Assembly: GCF_021310995.1 (NCBI RefSeq)
Contig: NZ_CP054150.1
Span: 1,054,001-1,118,000 of the forward strand
DNA from: Agrobacterium vaccinii
GTDB lineage: Bacteria; Pseudomonadota; Alphaproteobacteria; Rhizobiales; Rhizobiaceae
Direction: 5' to 3'
Length of the DNA: 64,000 nucleotides
Shown here: positions 46,303-54,758 of the stretch, piece after piece
How positions within the stretch are numbered: position 1 is the first letter of the stretch
Layout: every line of letters begins with the position of its first letter
Translations under genes and position numbers: made by a program
Notes under the pieces: model-generated
What the model saw: the letters and a program-made list of their open reading frames with translations, nothing else
What the model was told of the DNA's origin: nothing
Databases searched by the model: none

Positions 46303-46537
46303 GGTTATTTCCTCCTCCATTCGTCCCAATCGTGAGTCTACTCCGATTTTGAGAATTTACCAGTATAAATGGATTTTGTAGTTGCGCTGCAACATATGGT
46401 TTCTTCGTCCACTGGGAATGTTGCGCAAAGGTCATGCTGCGCTGCGAAACATGGTCACCGTCATCGCCTCAATAATGCCTTGCAAGATTTGTCATAAGCC
46501 GTCAGCACAGTCGCAATGGCGTTTGAAGGGGTAAGGC

Positions 46538-47125
46538 ATGCTCAAGAGGCTATACGCATGGACCATGGCGCTGGCCGCGCGAAAAACTGCGGTATGGTGG
46601 CTGGCAATCGTCGCGTTCGTGGAAAGCTCAGTGTTCGTCGTTCCCGCCGATGTGTTGTTCATACCCATGGTGCTGGCAAGGCCGAAGCGTGCGATGTTCT
46701 ATGCTTTGGTCGCGACGGTTGCGTCTGTGCTGGGCGGAATAGGCGGCTGGTATCTGGGGCATTACGCCTTCGAAAGCGTCGCGCGCCCTGTGCTGGAATT
46801 CTACGGAAAGCTGGATAGTTTCGAGCAGCTGAAGGCATCTGTGGATTACGAGACGATTCTGCTGCTCCTCGTCACTTCGGGCCTCGCGCATCTTCCGCCC
46901 ATCAAAGTTGTCACCATTCTCTCCGGTGCCGCAAACATCAGTCTCGGCCTCTTTATTCTATCTGCTGTCGTCACCCGGGCCGCCCGCTTTTTCATCCTCG
47001 CCGGGTTGCTCCAGCGCTATGGCGAACCCATCCGTGACTTCATCGAAAAACGCCTTGGTGTGATCGCAGCCGTCACGGCGGGCCTGCTGATTGCCGTCTA
47101 TGCCACTTATGTCCTCGCGCGGTGA
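46538..47125 (+). CDS. YqaA/DedA-like membrane protein (VTT domain)
   Basis: 195 aa with about five membrane segments. The pattern AIVAFVESSVFVVPADVLFIPMVLARPKRA, followed by VASVLGGIGGWYLGHYAF and the GAANISLGLFILSAVVTRAARFF end, matches the YqaA branch of the SNARE-associated/DedA family. These proteins are thought to move lipids or lipid carriers across the membrane and support envelope integrity. The phosphatase gene follows about 96 bases later on the same strand. Confidence 0.85.
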   Translation: MLKRLYAWTMALAARKTAVWWLAIVAFVESSVFVVPADVLFIPMVLARPKRAMFYALVATVASVLGGIGGWYLGHYAFESVARPVLEFYGKLDSFEQLKASVDYETILLLLVTSGLAHLPPIKVVTILSGAANISLGLFILSAVVTRAARFFILAGLLQRYGEPIRDFIEKRLGVIAAVTAGLLIAVYATYVLAR

Positions 47126-47221
47126 CAAGGCTTGATCTAGGCGTCCTCATCGATAAGGGCGTCATTCAGCTTAGTGTCAGTATTCGCGATCATCTCTCCT
47201 GTCAGACAAACAGGAAAAATG

Positions 47222-47815
47222 ATGATGCGCAGGATTTTGTTTCGGGGTGTTCTACCAATCGCACTCACGCCGTTGGTGTTCCTGGCGTATATCGGGGTGC
47301 TTCAGCTTTCAGGCAACTCCCATGAGGTCATTGCCGGCCAGCTCTATCGCTCCAGCCAGCTTTCGGACACGCAACTGGCAGACTACGTCAAGGCAAATGG
47401 CATAAAGACCATCATCAACCTGCGCGGTGCAAATGACGGCTCATCCTGGTACCGGGAAGAAGTGGCAGTGGCTGAGCAACTCGGCGTCCAGCACGTTGAT
47501 TTCGGGATGTCTGCTTATAAAGAACTCGGCTTGGGGCGAGTGGCGCAGCTCATCCAGATCATGCGCGATGCGCCCAAGCCCATCCTCATCCACTGCAAGT
47601 CCGGTTCAGACCGCACAGGCCTCGCTTCCGCAATCTACGTGAACCGTGTTGCGGGACTGGACGAAGAAACCGCCGAGCACCAACTCTCCATCCGCTTCGG
47701 CCACCTCGGCATTCCCTACCTGTCTGCGGCCTACGCCATGGATAAAAGCTGGGAAAAAATCGAAGACGCGCGCGCCATCACGAGCATGGTCGATACGAAC
47801 GAACATGTGATCTGA
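47222..47815 (+). CDS. Membrane-anchored tyrosine / dual-specificity phosphatase
   Basis: 197 aa. An N-terminal signal-anchor (FRGVLPIALTPLVFLAYIGVLQLSG) is followed by a periplasm-facing phosphatase domain. The catalytic P-loop is H-C125-K-S-G-S-D-R131-T, the C-x5-R motif, and the general-acid region is near GVQHVDFGMSAY. Related proteins often dephosphorylate protein tyrosine or polyphosphorylated lipids. Three consecutive ATGs (47219, 47222, 47225) lie behind CAGGA, so the exact start is uncertain. Last host gene before the prophage boundary. Confidence 0.85.
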   Translation: MMRRILFRGVLPIALTPLVFLAYIGVLQLSGNSHEVIAGQLYRSSQLSDTQLADYVKANGIKTIINLRGANDGSSWYREEVAVAEQLGVQHVDFGMSAYKELGLGRVAQLIQIMRDAPKPILIHCKSGSDRTGLASAIYVNRVAGLDEETAEHQLSIRFGHLGIPYLSAAYAMDKSWEKIEDARAITSMVDTNEHVI

Positions 47816-47958
47816 TTAGTAAGGCATATATCTGGATTGGTATTCGGTCGAGGTCATTCGAAGCCGACTGGAGACCCGTGTCAGGAACACCTACTGTAAA
47901 CTGAATGAAATTCTGTAAACTGCTTGAGGGTGGGGGAGGCCTCAAGTCTTTGAATTAA

Positions 47959-48007
47959 TGGTCGGAGCGGCGGGATTCGAACCCACGACCCCTTGACCCC
48001 CAGTCAA
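47959..48007 (-). other. attL: 3' half of tRNA-Pro(GGG)
   Basis: Read on the minus strand this is the anticodon loop CTGGGGG, the 3' anticodon strand TCAAG, the T arm GTGGG-TTCGAAT-CCCGC and acceptor CGCTCCG-A-CCA of a tRNA-Pro(GGG). The D arm and 5' acceptor strand (expected CGGAGCG) are absent. To the right the sequence stops matching after about 48007. This is the expected scar at the end of an element that recombined at the tRNA anticodon region. Confidence 0.85.
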
Positions 48008-48155
48008 AAGGATTCCGATTTATAGCCATGCATAGCGTTGCATTTCCTTATAGATATCATTGATATGCAACGTTATCCATCTCATGACCACTTGACTATT
48101 TTTCGCCTACATCCAATATACCGGCTATATATTGGCTATAAAATGGAATCTGGCG

Positions 48156-49388
48156 ATGAAGCTGACTGCGTCAAGTGTGAATGAAATCATGGACGCTTCG
48201 CCTCCGAACAAGACGAAGTATTATTTCGACGATGATCTGACTGGCTTCGGAATGTATCGCACTCCGGGCGGTACCGGCACGTTTTTTGCCGAGTTCCGCC
48301 CGCTGGCAGGCGGCAGCAAGAAGCGCCTGAAACTAGGCCGTGTCGGCACCTTGAAAGCAAACGAGGCGCGTGAAGCGGCAAGGCGGGCAATCGCCCATGC
48401 TGGCCTTGGGAAGGATCTAGCAAAGGATCGATCGGACGAGCGCGCCAGCGTCACCGTGGCGTCCATGGTCTCGACCTATATCGAGAATTATGTCGCCGTG
48501 AAGAAGAAAGCGTCGTCCGCAGACTTCTACCGCACAATGCTGAAAAAGCACATCACGCCTGCATGCGGAACTGTTAAGGCCGCTGCCCTCACCCGTATCG
48601 ATGTGCAACGTGCGCACGGCACTATGTCAAAGACTGCCAAGATGTCTGCAAACCGATCCGTGAAATTGCTCTCTGCCGCATATGGCTGGGGCTCCAAGAA
48701 CGGGATTGTGCCAGAGGGGATGAACCCGGCGCGCGGCGTTGAACTGAATAAAGAAACGGGCCGCGAACGCTTCCTGACCACTGACGAGATGCAACGGCTC
48801 GGCGACGCGATGATTGAGGCAGAAACGGTAGGCTTCGAAGTCAACGCTGGTGAGGCGAAGCACGCGCCGAAGGGCCAACGTATCGTCATGCACCCGTCTG
48901 TCACAGGTGCTATCCGCCTCCTTATGCTGACTGGCATGCGGCTGCGTGAAGTGCTGCATCTTCGATGGGATGAAGTCGATGAAGAGCGCGGTCTGCTGTT
49001 TTTGCCAGATTCGAAGACTGGTCGAAAGACGGTAGTGCTATCCTCTCCGGCTGTCGCAATTCTGAACGATCTTCCTAAGGTCGGCGTGTTCGTCATTGCC
49101 GGCGAAAGCGCTGGCCTCAAAGATGAAAAACCGAGGGCAGACTTAAAGCGGCCATGGGCTGCAATCACGAAACGCGCTCGGCTTGATGGACTGCGAATCC
49201 ATGATCTGCGCCACAGCTTTGCGTCCGTCGGCGCGTGGTCCGGCCTGGGTCTGCCTGTCATCGGCAAGCTGCTCGGACACGCTGATGCAAAAACAACGCA
49301 GCGATATGCGCACGTGGACGTGGATTCATCGCGCCGTGCAGCTGACGCCATTGCAGGCCAGATATCGTCCGCGCTGGGAGGAAAGTGA
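48156..49388 (+). CDS. int: Tyrosine-family site-specific integrase
   Basis: 410 aa recombinase that catalyses integration and excision at tRNA-Pro. The catalytic residues are R262 (TGMRLRE), H349 and R352 (HDLRHSF), H375 (LGHADAKT) and nucleophile Y384 (QRYAH). An N-terminal arm-binding domain (KYYFDDDLTGFGMYRTPGG) and a SAM-like core-binding domain precede them, as in the P4-like group. ATG 48156 has GGA eight bases upstream; TTG 48132 would add eight residues. It sits next to attL and its stop overlaps the next ORF (TGATG). Confidence 0.95.
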   Translation: MKLTASSVNEIMDASPPNKTKYYFDDDLTGFGMYRTPGGTGTFFAEFRPLAGGSKKRLKLGRVGTLKANEAREAARRAIAHAGLGKDLAKDRSDERASVTVASMVSTYIENYVAVKKKASSADFYRTMLKKHITPACGTVKAAALTRIDVQRAHGTMSKTAKMSANRSVKLLSAAYGWGSKNGIVPEGMNPARGVELNKETGRERFLTTDEMQRLGDAMIEAETVGFEVNAGEAKHAPKGQRIVMHPSVTGAIRLLMLTGMRLREVLHLRWDEVDEERGLLFLPDSKTGRKTVVLSSPAVAILNDLPKVGVFVIAGESAGLKDEKPRADLKRPWAAITKRARLDGLRIHDLRHSFASVGAWSGLGLPVIGKLLGHADAKTTQRYAHVDVDSSRRAADAIAGQISSALGGK

Positions 49389-49771
49389 TGGCAAAACTTC
49401 CGAAGCCATTCAGTCAGGCATCGTCTGTCATTTCGTCCGCTATAGCTGAGGGTCGCGCCGAGGAGGCTATGCAAAAGCTGATACACGCGCTTCGCTCAGA
49501 TGCCGATGACCGTGCTGTTCGTTTACTGGCGTCTGAATGGATTGAGCGTATCGGCCTACCGCCTGGAGGCGCAAAGGCCCTGCGCAATGGTCAGTCTGCC
49601 CTTCCCGAAGATTGGCTAGACATCTCGGAAATGGTCGGAAAACTACAGAGCGACGGTTGCACCTATGCCATCGCCATATCGGACACAGCAAAGCATTTCG
49701 GGTGCAGTGAGCGACACGTTCAGAAATGCGTTTCTGCATGGAGTGACGTTTGTAAAAACAGAGAAGAATGA
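49388..49771 (+). CDS. Phage early protein with C-terminal HTH-like segment
   Basis: 127 aa, no recognised family. It opens MAKLPKPFSQASSVISSAI and has a helical middle (EEAMQKLIHALRSDADDRAVRLLASEWIERIG). The C-terminus AIAISDTAKHFGCSERHVQKCVSAW reads like a helix-turn-helix of the AraC/recombinase type, so DNA binding is plausible. The start is coupled to the integrase stop (TGATG), with GGAGG upstream. It could be an excision or immunity regulator; nothing fixes that. Confidence 0.6.
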   Translation: MAKLPKPFSQASSVISSAIAEGRAEEAMQKLIHALRSDADDRAVRLLASEWIERIGLPPGGAKALRNGQSALPEDWLDISEMVGKLQSDGCTYAIAISDTAKHFGCSERHVQKCVSAWSDVCKNREE

Positions 49772-49867
49772 CGTCAACCGCACGATGTTCTAAAGTCGTG
49801 CGGCTGATCGCTTCGAACTGAACGTCTATATTACTCCATGCAATCACGAACAACATGGAGGATAAAT

Positions 49868-50071
49868 TTGAAAAATCTTCGAGTTCCGCTAGCCGCCGAA
49901 TACCTTGGGGTTTCGAAATCCCTGCTCGACAAACTACGATGCTACGGCGGCGGGCCGGTATATTCAAAAATCGGTTCCACTGTCATTTATTCTACCATCG
50001 ATCTGGACGCCTGGGTCGCGTCGAAGCGCGTGGCCGCGAATAGCAACGTTCGGGCCGAGGTGGCGGCATGA
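49868..50071 (+). CDS. Excisionase / AlpA-like HTH protein
   Basis: 67 aa from TTG 49868, directly behind ATGGAGGAT. LRVPLAAEYLGVSKSLLDKLRCYGGGPVYSKIGSTVIYSTIDLDAWVASK is the winged-helix pattern of AlpA/Xis-type MerR-related proteins (HTH_17). Small proteins like this next to an integrase usually direct excision or control integrase expression. It overlaps the next gene by four bases. Confidence 0.78.
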   Translation: MKNLRVPLAAEYLGVSKSLLDKLRCYGGGPVYSKIGSTVIYSTIDLDAWVASKRVAANSNVRAEVAA

Positions 50072-50250
50072 CTGACCGTTCCTCAGAGTTCGCCAAATTC
50101 CTGATTGAGGAATACAGGGACATCCCTGAGCGGAACCGCGCGAGCGTTGTTCGAGACCGATTTCCTGATATTGCCCACGACGAATTCATGCGCGCCTTCG
50201 CGATTGCAGAAGAGATCGCCGTTGCAGATGCGCTGAGCCCACGCACCTAA
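50068..50250 (+). CDS. Small phage protein of unknown function
   Basis: 60 aa, helical and charged (FAKFLIEEYRDIPERNRASVVRDRFPDIAHDEFMRAFAIAEEI). No family recognised. It starts in the stop of the HTH gene (ATGA) and is therefore translated with it. Confidence 0.6.
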   Translation: MTDRSSEFAKFLIEEYRDIPERNRASVVRDRFPDIAHDEFMRAFAIAEEIAVADALSPRT

Positions 50251-50310
50251 TCACCTGAACCACCATCGTCAACAACCTGCAACGTCCGGCGCGTCCGGCG
50301 AGGAGGATCT

Positions 50311-50673
50311 ATGCGCATCATTCACAACACACGGCTCGACCGATTGACAACCAACCAGCCATCACCGGTGCTCGCCACTCGCCACAAGGGGTATGGTTTG
50401 GCACTCGACTTTATGGACGGTTACGCCGCCGATGCCCGCATGATCGAGAAGTTTTCGCCCGTGCTGTTCATCGAGAAAATTGCCAAAACCGAAGGCGAAA
50501 AAAGAGATCGCAGGCGCTTTGGGCTTGTCGAGTACGCAGGCGATGGCGCGCCCCCGAAAGCCGGCCTTCTGCGATATGTGGCTGATGCCTTTTTCGCAGA
50601 TCCGCGGACTGCTGAATTCGTTTGGCAGGCCTGCATCGAAAAGATCGAGAATGATGCGGCGGCTCGCAAATGA
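50311..50673 (+). CDS. Phage protein of unknown function
   Basis: 120 aa. There is no signal peptide or membrane helix and no recognised motif. The N-terminus (MRIIHNTRLDRLTTNQPSP) is followed by a helical core containing DARMIEKFSPVLFIEKIAKTEGEKRDRRRFG. GAGGAGG ahead of the ATG supports the start. Its stop overlaps the next start (ATGA), so it belongs to the early operon feeding into the primase gene. Confidence 0.62.
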   Translation: MRIIHNTRLDRLTTNQPSPVLATRHKGYGLALDFMDGYAADARMIEKFSPVLFIEKIAKTEGEKRDRRRFGLVEYAGDGAPPKAGLLRYVADAFFADPRTAEFVWQACIEKIENDAAARK

Positions 50674-50945
50674 GCGTCGCTATTCAATCAATTGAGCCGG
50701 TCGAACGACCGGCTCCGGCCGGCGGCGCAAGAACAGTCGCAAAGTTCACCGTTGAGATCGACGGCCTACGTTTGTTCGGGCTTCTACTGAGGGAGTTGCC
50801 AGACGGGTCTCGAAGAACAGTCGCGCAGAATATCGCAGGACGCCACAGCGTAACGTTCCGTCGCGATCTCGCCGAGCAAATCACAGCAGCTGCGTCAAAA
50901 GCATTGGGGGGCCACATTGCCAAAACTTCCGAAACTCGAAAGTAA
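50670..50945 (+). CDS. Phage protein of unknown function
   Basis: 91 aa. A disordered start (EPVERPAPAGGARTV) precedes an alternating beta pattern (AKFTVEIDGLRLFGLLLRELPDGSRRTVAQNIAGRHSVTFRRDLAEQI). No family is recognised. It is coupled to the gene before it (ATGA) and overlaps the Prim-Pol gene by 29 bases. Confidence 0.6.
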   Translation: MSVAIQSIEPVERPAPAGGARTVAKFTVEIDGLRLFGLLLRELPDGSRRTVAQNIAGRHSVTFRRDLAEQITAAASKALGGHIAKTSETRK

Positions 50946-53319
50946 TTTTGCGACATCGCCGCTAAACGACGCGATTGAGATCCGGCGCAAATTGATCGAA
51001 AATGGCTATGTGCCTATCCCCGTCGACGGTAAGCGGCCGAAGATCAAGGGCTGGTCAAACTTCAAGCCAAAGCTAGAGCAAATTGAAGGGCAAGCACGCC
51101 GTTTTTCTGATCACCCGAACACCGGGATTCTATGCGGCGAGGTGGTGGCGATCGATATCGATGTTCCAGATGAAGAAGCTGCCGCTCACCTCGTTTCACT
51201 GGTGTTGTCACTGCCTGGTGCGGACAGCGCGATTCAGCGGGTTGGTCGCGCACCGAAAACCACATTTGTATTTCGCGCCGCCACCGCGCGTCGCAAGACT
51301 GCGACGAACAAGTACGTCGTTGATGGGCATGATTGCCAGGTTGAGATTTTAGGTAGCGGCCAGCAGTTTGTCGCATTTGGCATTCATCCTGATACGAGCG
51401 GCGCGTACAGGTGGGTTGGTGCAACCCCGCTCGAGATTCAGTTTTCGGACTTGCCAGAGATTGCGACCGAAACCATTGATGCCTTCGTCAAGGAGGCCGA
51501 CACCTACCTCGCCAGCGTCGGTGAACCAATCATCAGGAAGGCCGAACCTCAGTCATCATTTACAGCTGGCGGCAGTTTTTGGCAGCAGGTGAACTCGGCA
51601 GCACTGAGCAATACCGATGCGTGGGTGCCGAGTTTGTTCACTGGCGCTCGAAAAGAAGCGGGTACCGGTGCCTGGCGCGTAACCAGCAAGGATCTGGGGC
51701 GGTCACTTGAAGAGGACATCTCAATCCATTCGGGCGGCATCCAAGACTTCGGAGAAGAACGGTCCTACACAGCGATAGAACTGGTTAAGGAGTTCGCCGG
51801 GGCACCTTCCGCGCGCGATGCGGCATTCTGGCTGTGCGACTGTTTAGGGATCGAACCCGCGACCCTCGGCTGGGAAACACACTTTGGTAGCGCACGAATG
51901 ACGCTGGGTAGCTTACAGCGCGCTGCGCCTTCCGCCGCCAACGACAATGACCCAGATGATGATGATGATATCGAGACTTCACCCGCTATCGCGACCAGTG
52001 CTGCAGGTCTGCCAGAAGCGCTCTGCTTTCCACCGGGCGCTGTCGGTGAATTCGCACGGTTCATCGTTGGCTGCGCTCGATTCCCATCGCCGCACCTAGC
52101 GTTGGTGTCGTCGCTTGCGTTCGTCGCCGGTCTCATTGGGCGTCGCTACAAAGGGCCAACCGGATTGCGCTCAAATATCTATCTAGTCGGTCTAGCGGAA
52201 TCAGGATTTGGCAAGGACATCACTATACGCGCCTCCGCCGCGCTGGCCGACAGCACAGATTATGGCCCGAAGGTCGCGGAATGGCTTTATATGGACCAGA
52301 TTCGTAGTTTGCCCGGTTTGACGAATAAACTGCGCAAATCGCCCACTTCAATTTGCGTGCAGGACGAGTTTGGCCGTTGGCTTGCGGACCACACGGGACG
52401 CAACGTTGCCACGCATCGGGCCGAGATTGCCAGCGCCTTGATGGAGCTCACGGGCGCGCCGCAAGGTTTTTGGGGAGGGCAGGAGAAGGCAGGTGGCAAC
52501 ATCGCGCGCATTGTTGCGCCATGCTTTACGATGCACGGTGTGTCGACGCCGTCGACCTTTTGGGGAGCGCTGTCTTCGAATAATATCGCCGAGGGTTTGC
52601 TTGGGCGGTTGGTCGTCATCGACGTGGGCGGCGGAGATCCGGTAAAAGTGCGCGTCCCGCCTAATTCACTGGATGATATTCCCGTTAACATTTCCACACG
52701 GGTCGCCGACCTGTTGGGGCTATCCTCGGGAAAATATACCGGGCCCTTTTTCGCATTGAATGCCCGTTCGGATGAGAAGCCGCACCCAATCATGACGGCA
52801 ACGTGGGGTGAGGGTGTCGACGATATCTTCGAAGAATTCGACGACAGAATGCGCGCCATGAAGAAAAGTGTCGATCCACAGTACCGTCCTATTCTCAACC
52901 GCGTCGGTGAGAATGCAGCACGCTTGGCGCTGATTGTCGCTGTTGGATGCGACCACAAGGATCCGGTCATAACGGCCGAAATCCAGCGGTGGGCGAATGC
53001 GGTCGCGGAGCATTCCTTGAATGTCATTCTGAGGGGAGCAGACGACAACATCGCCGACAACGATCGCGCCGCGGAGTACCTTCGCGTAAAGCGCATTATT
53101 CAGCGAAAGGGAGGCGAGGGCATCACTGCGAAGGCCGTCGTTAAGGCTCTGCGGGGTGCGATTGATCGGCGGCGTCTGGACGACATTTTAGTGATGCTGC
53201 GCCAAGCAAGGGAAATTCACTTGGCCCGCATGGTCGCAGACAGTGGGCAGGTCAAACTGCGCTTCTGGGCCGGCGAATACGTTCCAGAAGATGCGGTGAT
53301 CATTCCGCCTACAGGTTGA
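50917..53319 (+). CDS. Prim-Pol / helicase-like phage replication protein
   Basis: 800 aa, probably primes and unwinds phage DNA. The N-terminal ~200 residues are a bifunctional primase-polymerase domain: GYVPIPVDGKRPKIKGW, the D80-x-D82 metal pair in VVAIDIDVPDEE, and the CQVEILGSGQQFVAFG strand. The C-terminal half, from about residue 370, looks like the DUF3987-type ATPase, with a P-loop-like GLAESGFGKD near residue 424-432. Starts with TTG 50917 after GGGGG. A low-complexity DDDDD-type hinge (NDNDPDDDDDIET) joins the halves. It is the replication core of this prophage. Confidence 0.82.
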   Translation: MPKLPKLESNFATSPLNDAIEIRRKLIENGYVPIPVDGKRPKIKGWSNFKPKLEQIEGQARRFSDHPNTGILCGEVVAIDIDVPDEEAAAHLVSLVLSLPGADSAIQRVGRAPKTTFVFRAATARRKTATNKYVVDGHDCQVEILGSGQQFVAFGIHPDTSGAYRWVGATPLEIQFSDLPEIATETIDAFVKEADTYLASVGEPIIRKAEPQSSFTAGGSFWQQVNSAALSNTDAWVPSLFTGARKEAGTGAWRVTSKDLGRSLEEDISIHSGGIQDFGEERSYTAIELVKEFAGAPSARDAAFWLCDCLGIEPATLGWETHFGSARMTLGSLQRAAPSAANDNDPDDDDDIETSPAIATSAAGLPEALCFPPGAVGEFARFIVGCARFPSPHLALVSSLAFVAGLIGRRYKGPTGLRSNIYLVGLAESGFGKDITIRASAALADSTDYGPKVAEWLYMDQIRSLPGLTNKLRKSPTSICVQDEFGRWLADHTGRNVATHRAEIASALMELTGAPQGFWGGQEKAGGNIARIVAPCFTMHGVSTPSTFWGALSSNNIAEGLLGRLVVIDVGGGDPVKVRVPPNSLDDIPVNISTRVADLLGLSSGKYTGPFFALNARSDEKPHPIMTATWGEGVDDIFEEFDDRMRAMKKSVDPQYRPILNRVGENAARLALIVAVGCDHKDPVITAEIQRWANAVAEHSLNVILRGADDNIADNDRAAEYLRVKRIIQRKGGEGITAKAVVKALRGAIDRRRLDDILVMLRQAREIHLARMVADSGQVKLRFWAGEYVPEDAVIIPPTG

Positions 53320-53508
53320 ATGGTAGGCGGGGCGGTCGTGAGAGGAAATGGCTGGTCATTTTTTAGGCGGAACGATGTTCCCCTATGAGAGTTTAGGTTC
53401 TGCTAAAACGCAGTCGGCAAGGCTGCGGCGCCCTTTTCGTGCAGGAAGCATCAAATAGGCTTCGGATCAGCTGCGCCATTAGGACTGATTTCTTTAGAGG
53501 AGACCCTC

Positions 53509-53583
53509 ATGAACTCGATCATTTATCTCGTGGGACTAGTCGTAGTTGTCCTGTTTGTTCTCTCTCTGCTGGGGTTACGTTGA
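53509..53583 (+). CDS. 24-aa membrane microprotein coupled to the next gene
   Basis: ATG 53509 behind AGAGGAGA gives MNSIIYLVGLVVVVLFVLSLLGLR, written here in short: an NSIIYL start and a single hydrophobic helix ending GLR. The TGA stop overlaps the next gene's ATG (TGATG), which is translational coupling. A strong ribosome-binding site and the coupling make this a believable gene although it is far below usual length limits. Confidence 0.68.
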   Translation: MNSIIYLVGLVVVVLFVLSLLGLR

Positions 53584-54665
53584 TGGTAGAATCTTCATTG
53601 GCCGATAACCCGAACCGCAGCTACGTCGACTGGCCAGCAATTTTTGCTGGAACGGCGATCGCTTCCGGTACCATGGCCATATTTACCGCGTTTGCCGGTG
53701 GTCTGGGACTAAACGCCATTTCGGCTGACAACGGTGGCGAAATCAGCGTCACTTGGCTCGTTGTGACGGGACTTTTCGTGGTCGTTTCGATGGTCGCGTC
53801 CTATATGCTCGGTGGCTACATCTCTGGCCGCATGCGACGTCCAGCTTCGGAAACCACAACGAGTGATGAGCGGACGACTCGAGACGGTGTTAACGGTCTT
53901 GTCGTGTGGGGCATCGGTACGGTCGTATCCGCTTTCCTGGCTCTTGGCCTTGTTTCTGGCGGCGTCAAGGCTGTCGGAAGTGTTGCTCAAACAGCTGTTG
54001 AAGCGACTGGCTCTGCGGTAGGCGGTGCAGCGCAGGGCGTGGGTCAGTTGGCTGGCGGCGTTGTGTCAGGAGCAGGTAATGCTGTTGGTGGCATCGCGCA
54101 GGGTGCCGGTCAGGCTGCCGCTCCGAGCATCGAGCAGTCGTTGCCGCAGGGTCTCAAAGCAAATCCGATCGACTACTTTACAGACACACTGCTGCGGACC
54201 GACACACCTGCGCTTAATGCCGATCCAAACAGCGGCGACTTTCAGCGCCAAGCCAGCGGCATCCTGAGCAATCTGCTTTCGACAGGTGAAATTTCCGATG
54301 CCGATAAGGCGTGGATGGCTAATCAGATCGCTGCTCGTACAGGCATTCCCCAGGCAGATGCGCAGAACCGCGTGAACCAGGCTGTGGAACGTGTTCAGGC
54401 TCTTCGTACAGCAGCGCAGCAGCGCGTCGATGAAGCTCAGAAGAAGATCGACGAACTGACAGCCCAAGCCGAAAAGACAATGCAGGACGCCAAGACCGCC
54501 GCTGCAGACGCGGCTGAGAAAGCCCGTATTACCGGCATCCTCACGGCGTTCCTTCTTGCGGCATCTTCGCTCGTGGCCGCAGCGGCGGCCTACATTGGCG
54601 CCGTGCACGGCGGACGTCACCGCGATGAAGGTCGTGTTTGGGGCGGCTTGTCGTATCGTAAGTAA
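53583..54665 (+). CDS. Ala/Gly-rich multi-pass membrane protein with coiled coil
   Basis: 360 aa. The ATG at 53583 is used; the longer frame upstream crosses the microprotein and is not real. Membrane segments are at about 13-38 (WPAIFAGTAIASGTMAIF), 54-75 (WLVVTGLFVVVSMVASYML), 105-125 and 325-345. A Gly/Ala/Val stretch (TGSAVGGAAQGVGQLAGGVV) could be a flexible membrane-proximal region. RVQALRTAAQQRVDEAQKKIDEL is a coiled coil before the last helix. Similar proteins sit on rhizobial chromosomes with a tiny membrane ORF upstream and are sometimes called PhnA-like without evidence. Likely cargo, not a virion protein. Confidence 0.7.
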   Translation: MVESSLADNPNRSYVDWPAIFAGTAIASGTMAIFTAFAGGLGLNAISADNGGEISVTWLVVTGLFVVVSMVASYMLGGYISGRMRRPASETTTSDERTTRDGVNGLVVWGIGTVVSAFLALGLVSGGVKAVGSVAQTAVEATGSAVGGAAQGVGQLAGGVVSGAGNAVGGIAQGAGQAAAPSIEQSLPQGLKANPIDYFTDTLLRTDTPALNADPNSGDFQRQASGILSNLLSTGEISDADKAWMANQIAARTGIPQADAQNRVNQAVERVQALRTAAQQRVDEAQKKIDELTAQAEKTMQDAKTAAADAAEKARITGILTAFLLAASSLVAAAAAYIGAVHGGRHRDEGRVWGGLSYRK

Positions 54666-54718
54666 AAAGGTCGCGGAGGCGGAACCAACTCTGTCTCCGC
54701 GCATTATTTAGCCCAAAG

Positions 54719-54752
54719 GAAGGTCGGTGCGGTTTCGCCCCGGCCTTTTTTG
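54719..54752 (+). terminator. Intrinsic terminator after the membrane-protein gene
   Basis: AAGGTCGG pairs with CCGGCCTT (one G-U) and TTTTTT follows. A second stem, CGCGGAG/CTCCGCG, lies just upstream at about 54673-54701. The transcript of the 53.5-54.7 kb pair ends here. Confidence 0.75.
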
Positions 54753-54758
54753 TTGTCT

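Noticed and set aside
47959..48007. Functional tRNA-Pro(GGG) gene
   Set aside because: The D arm and 5' acceptor strand are missing; only the 3' half is present.
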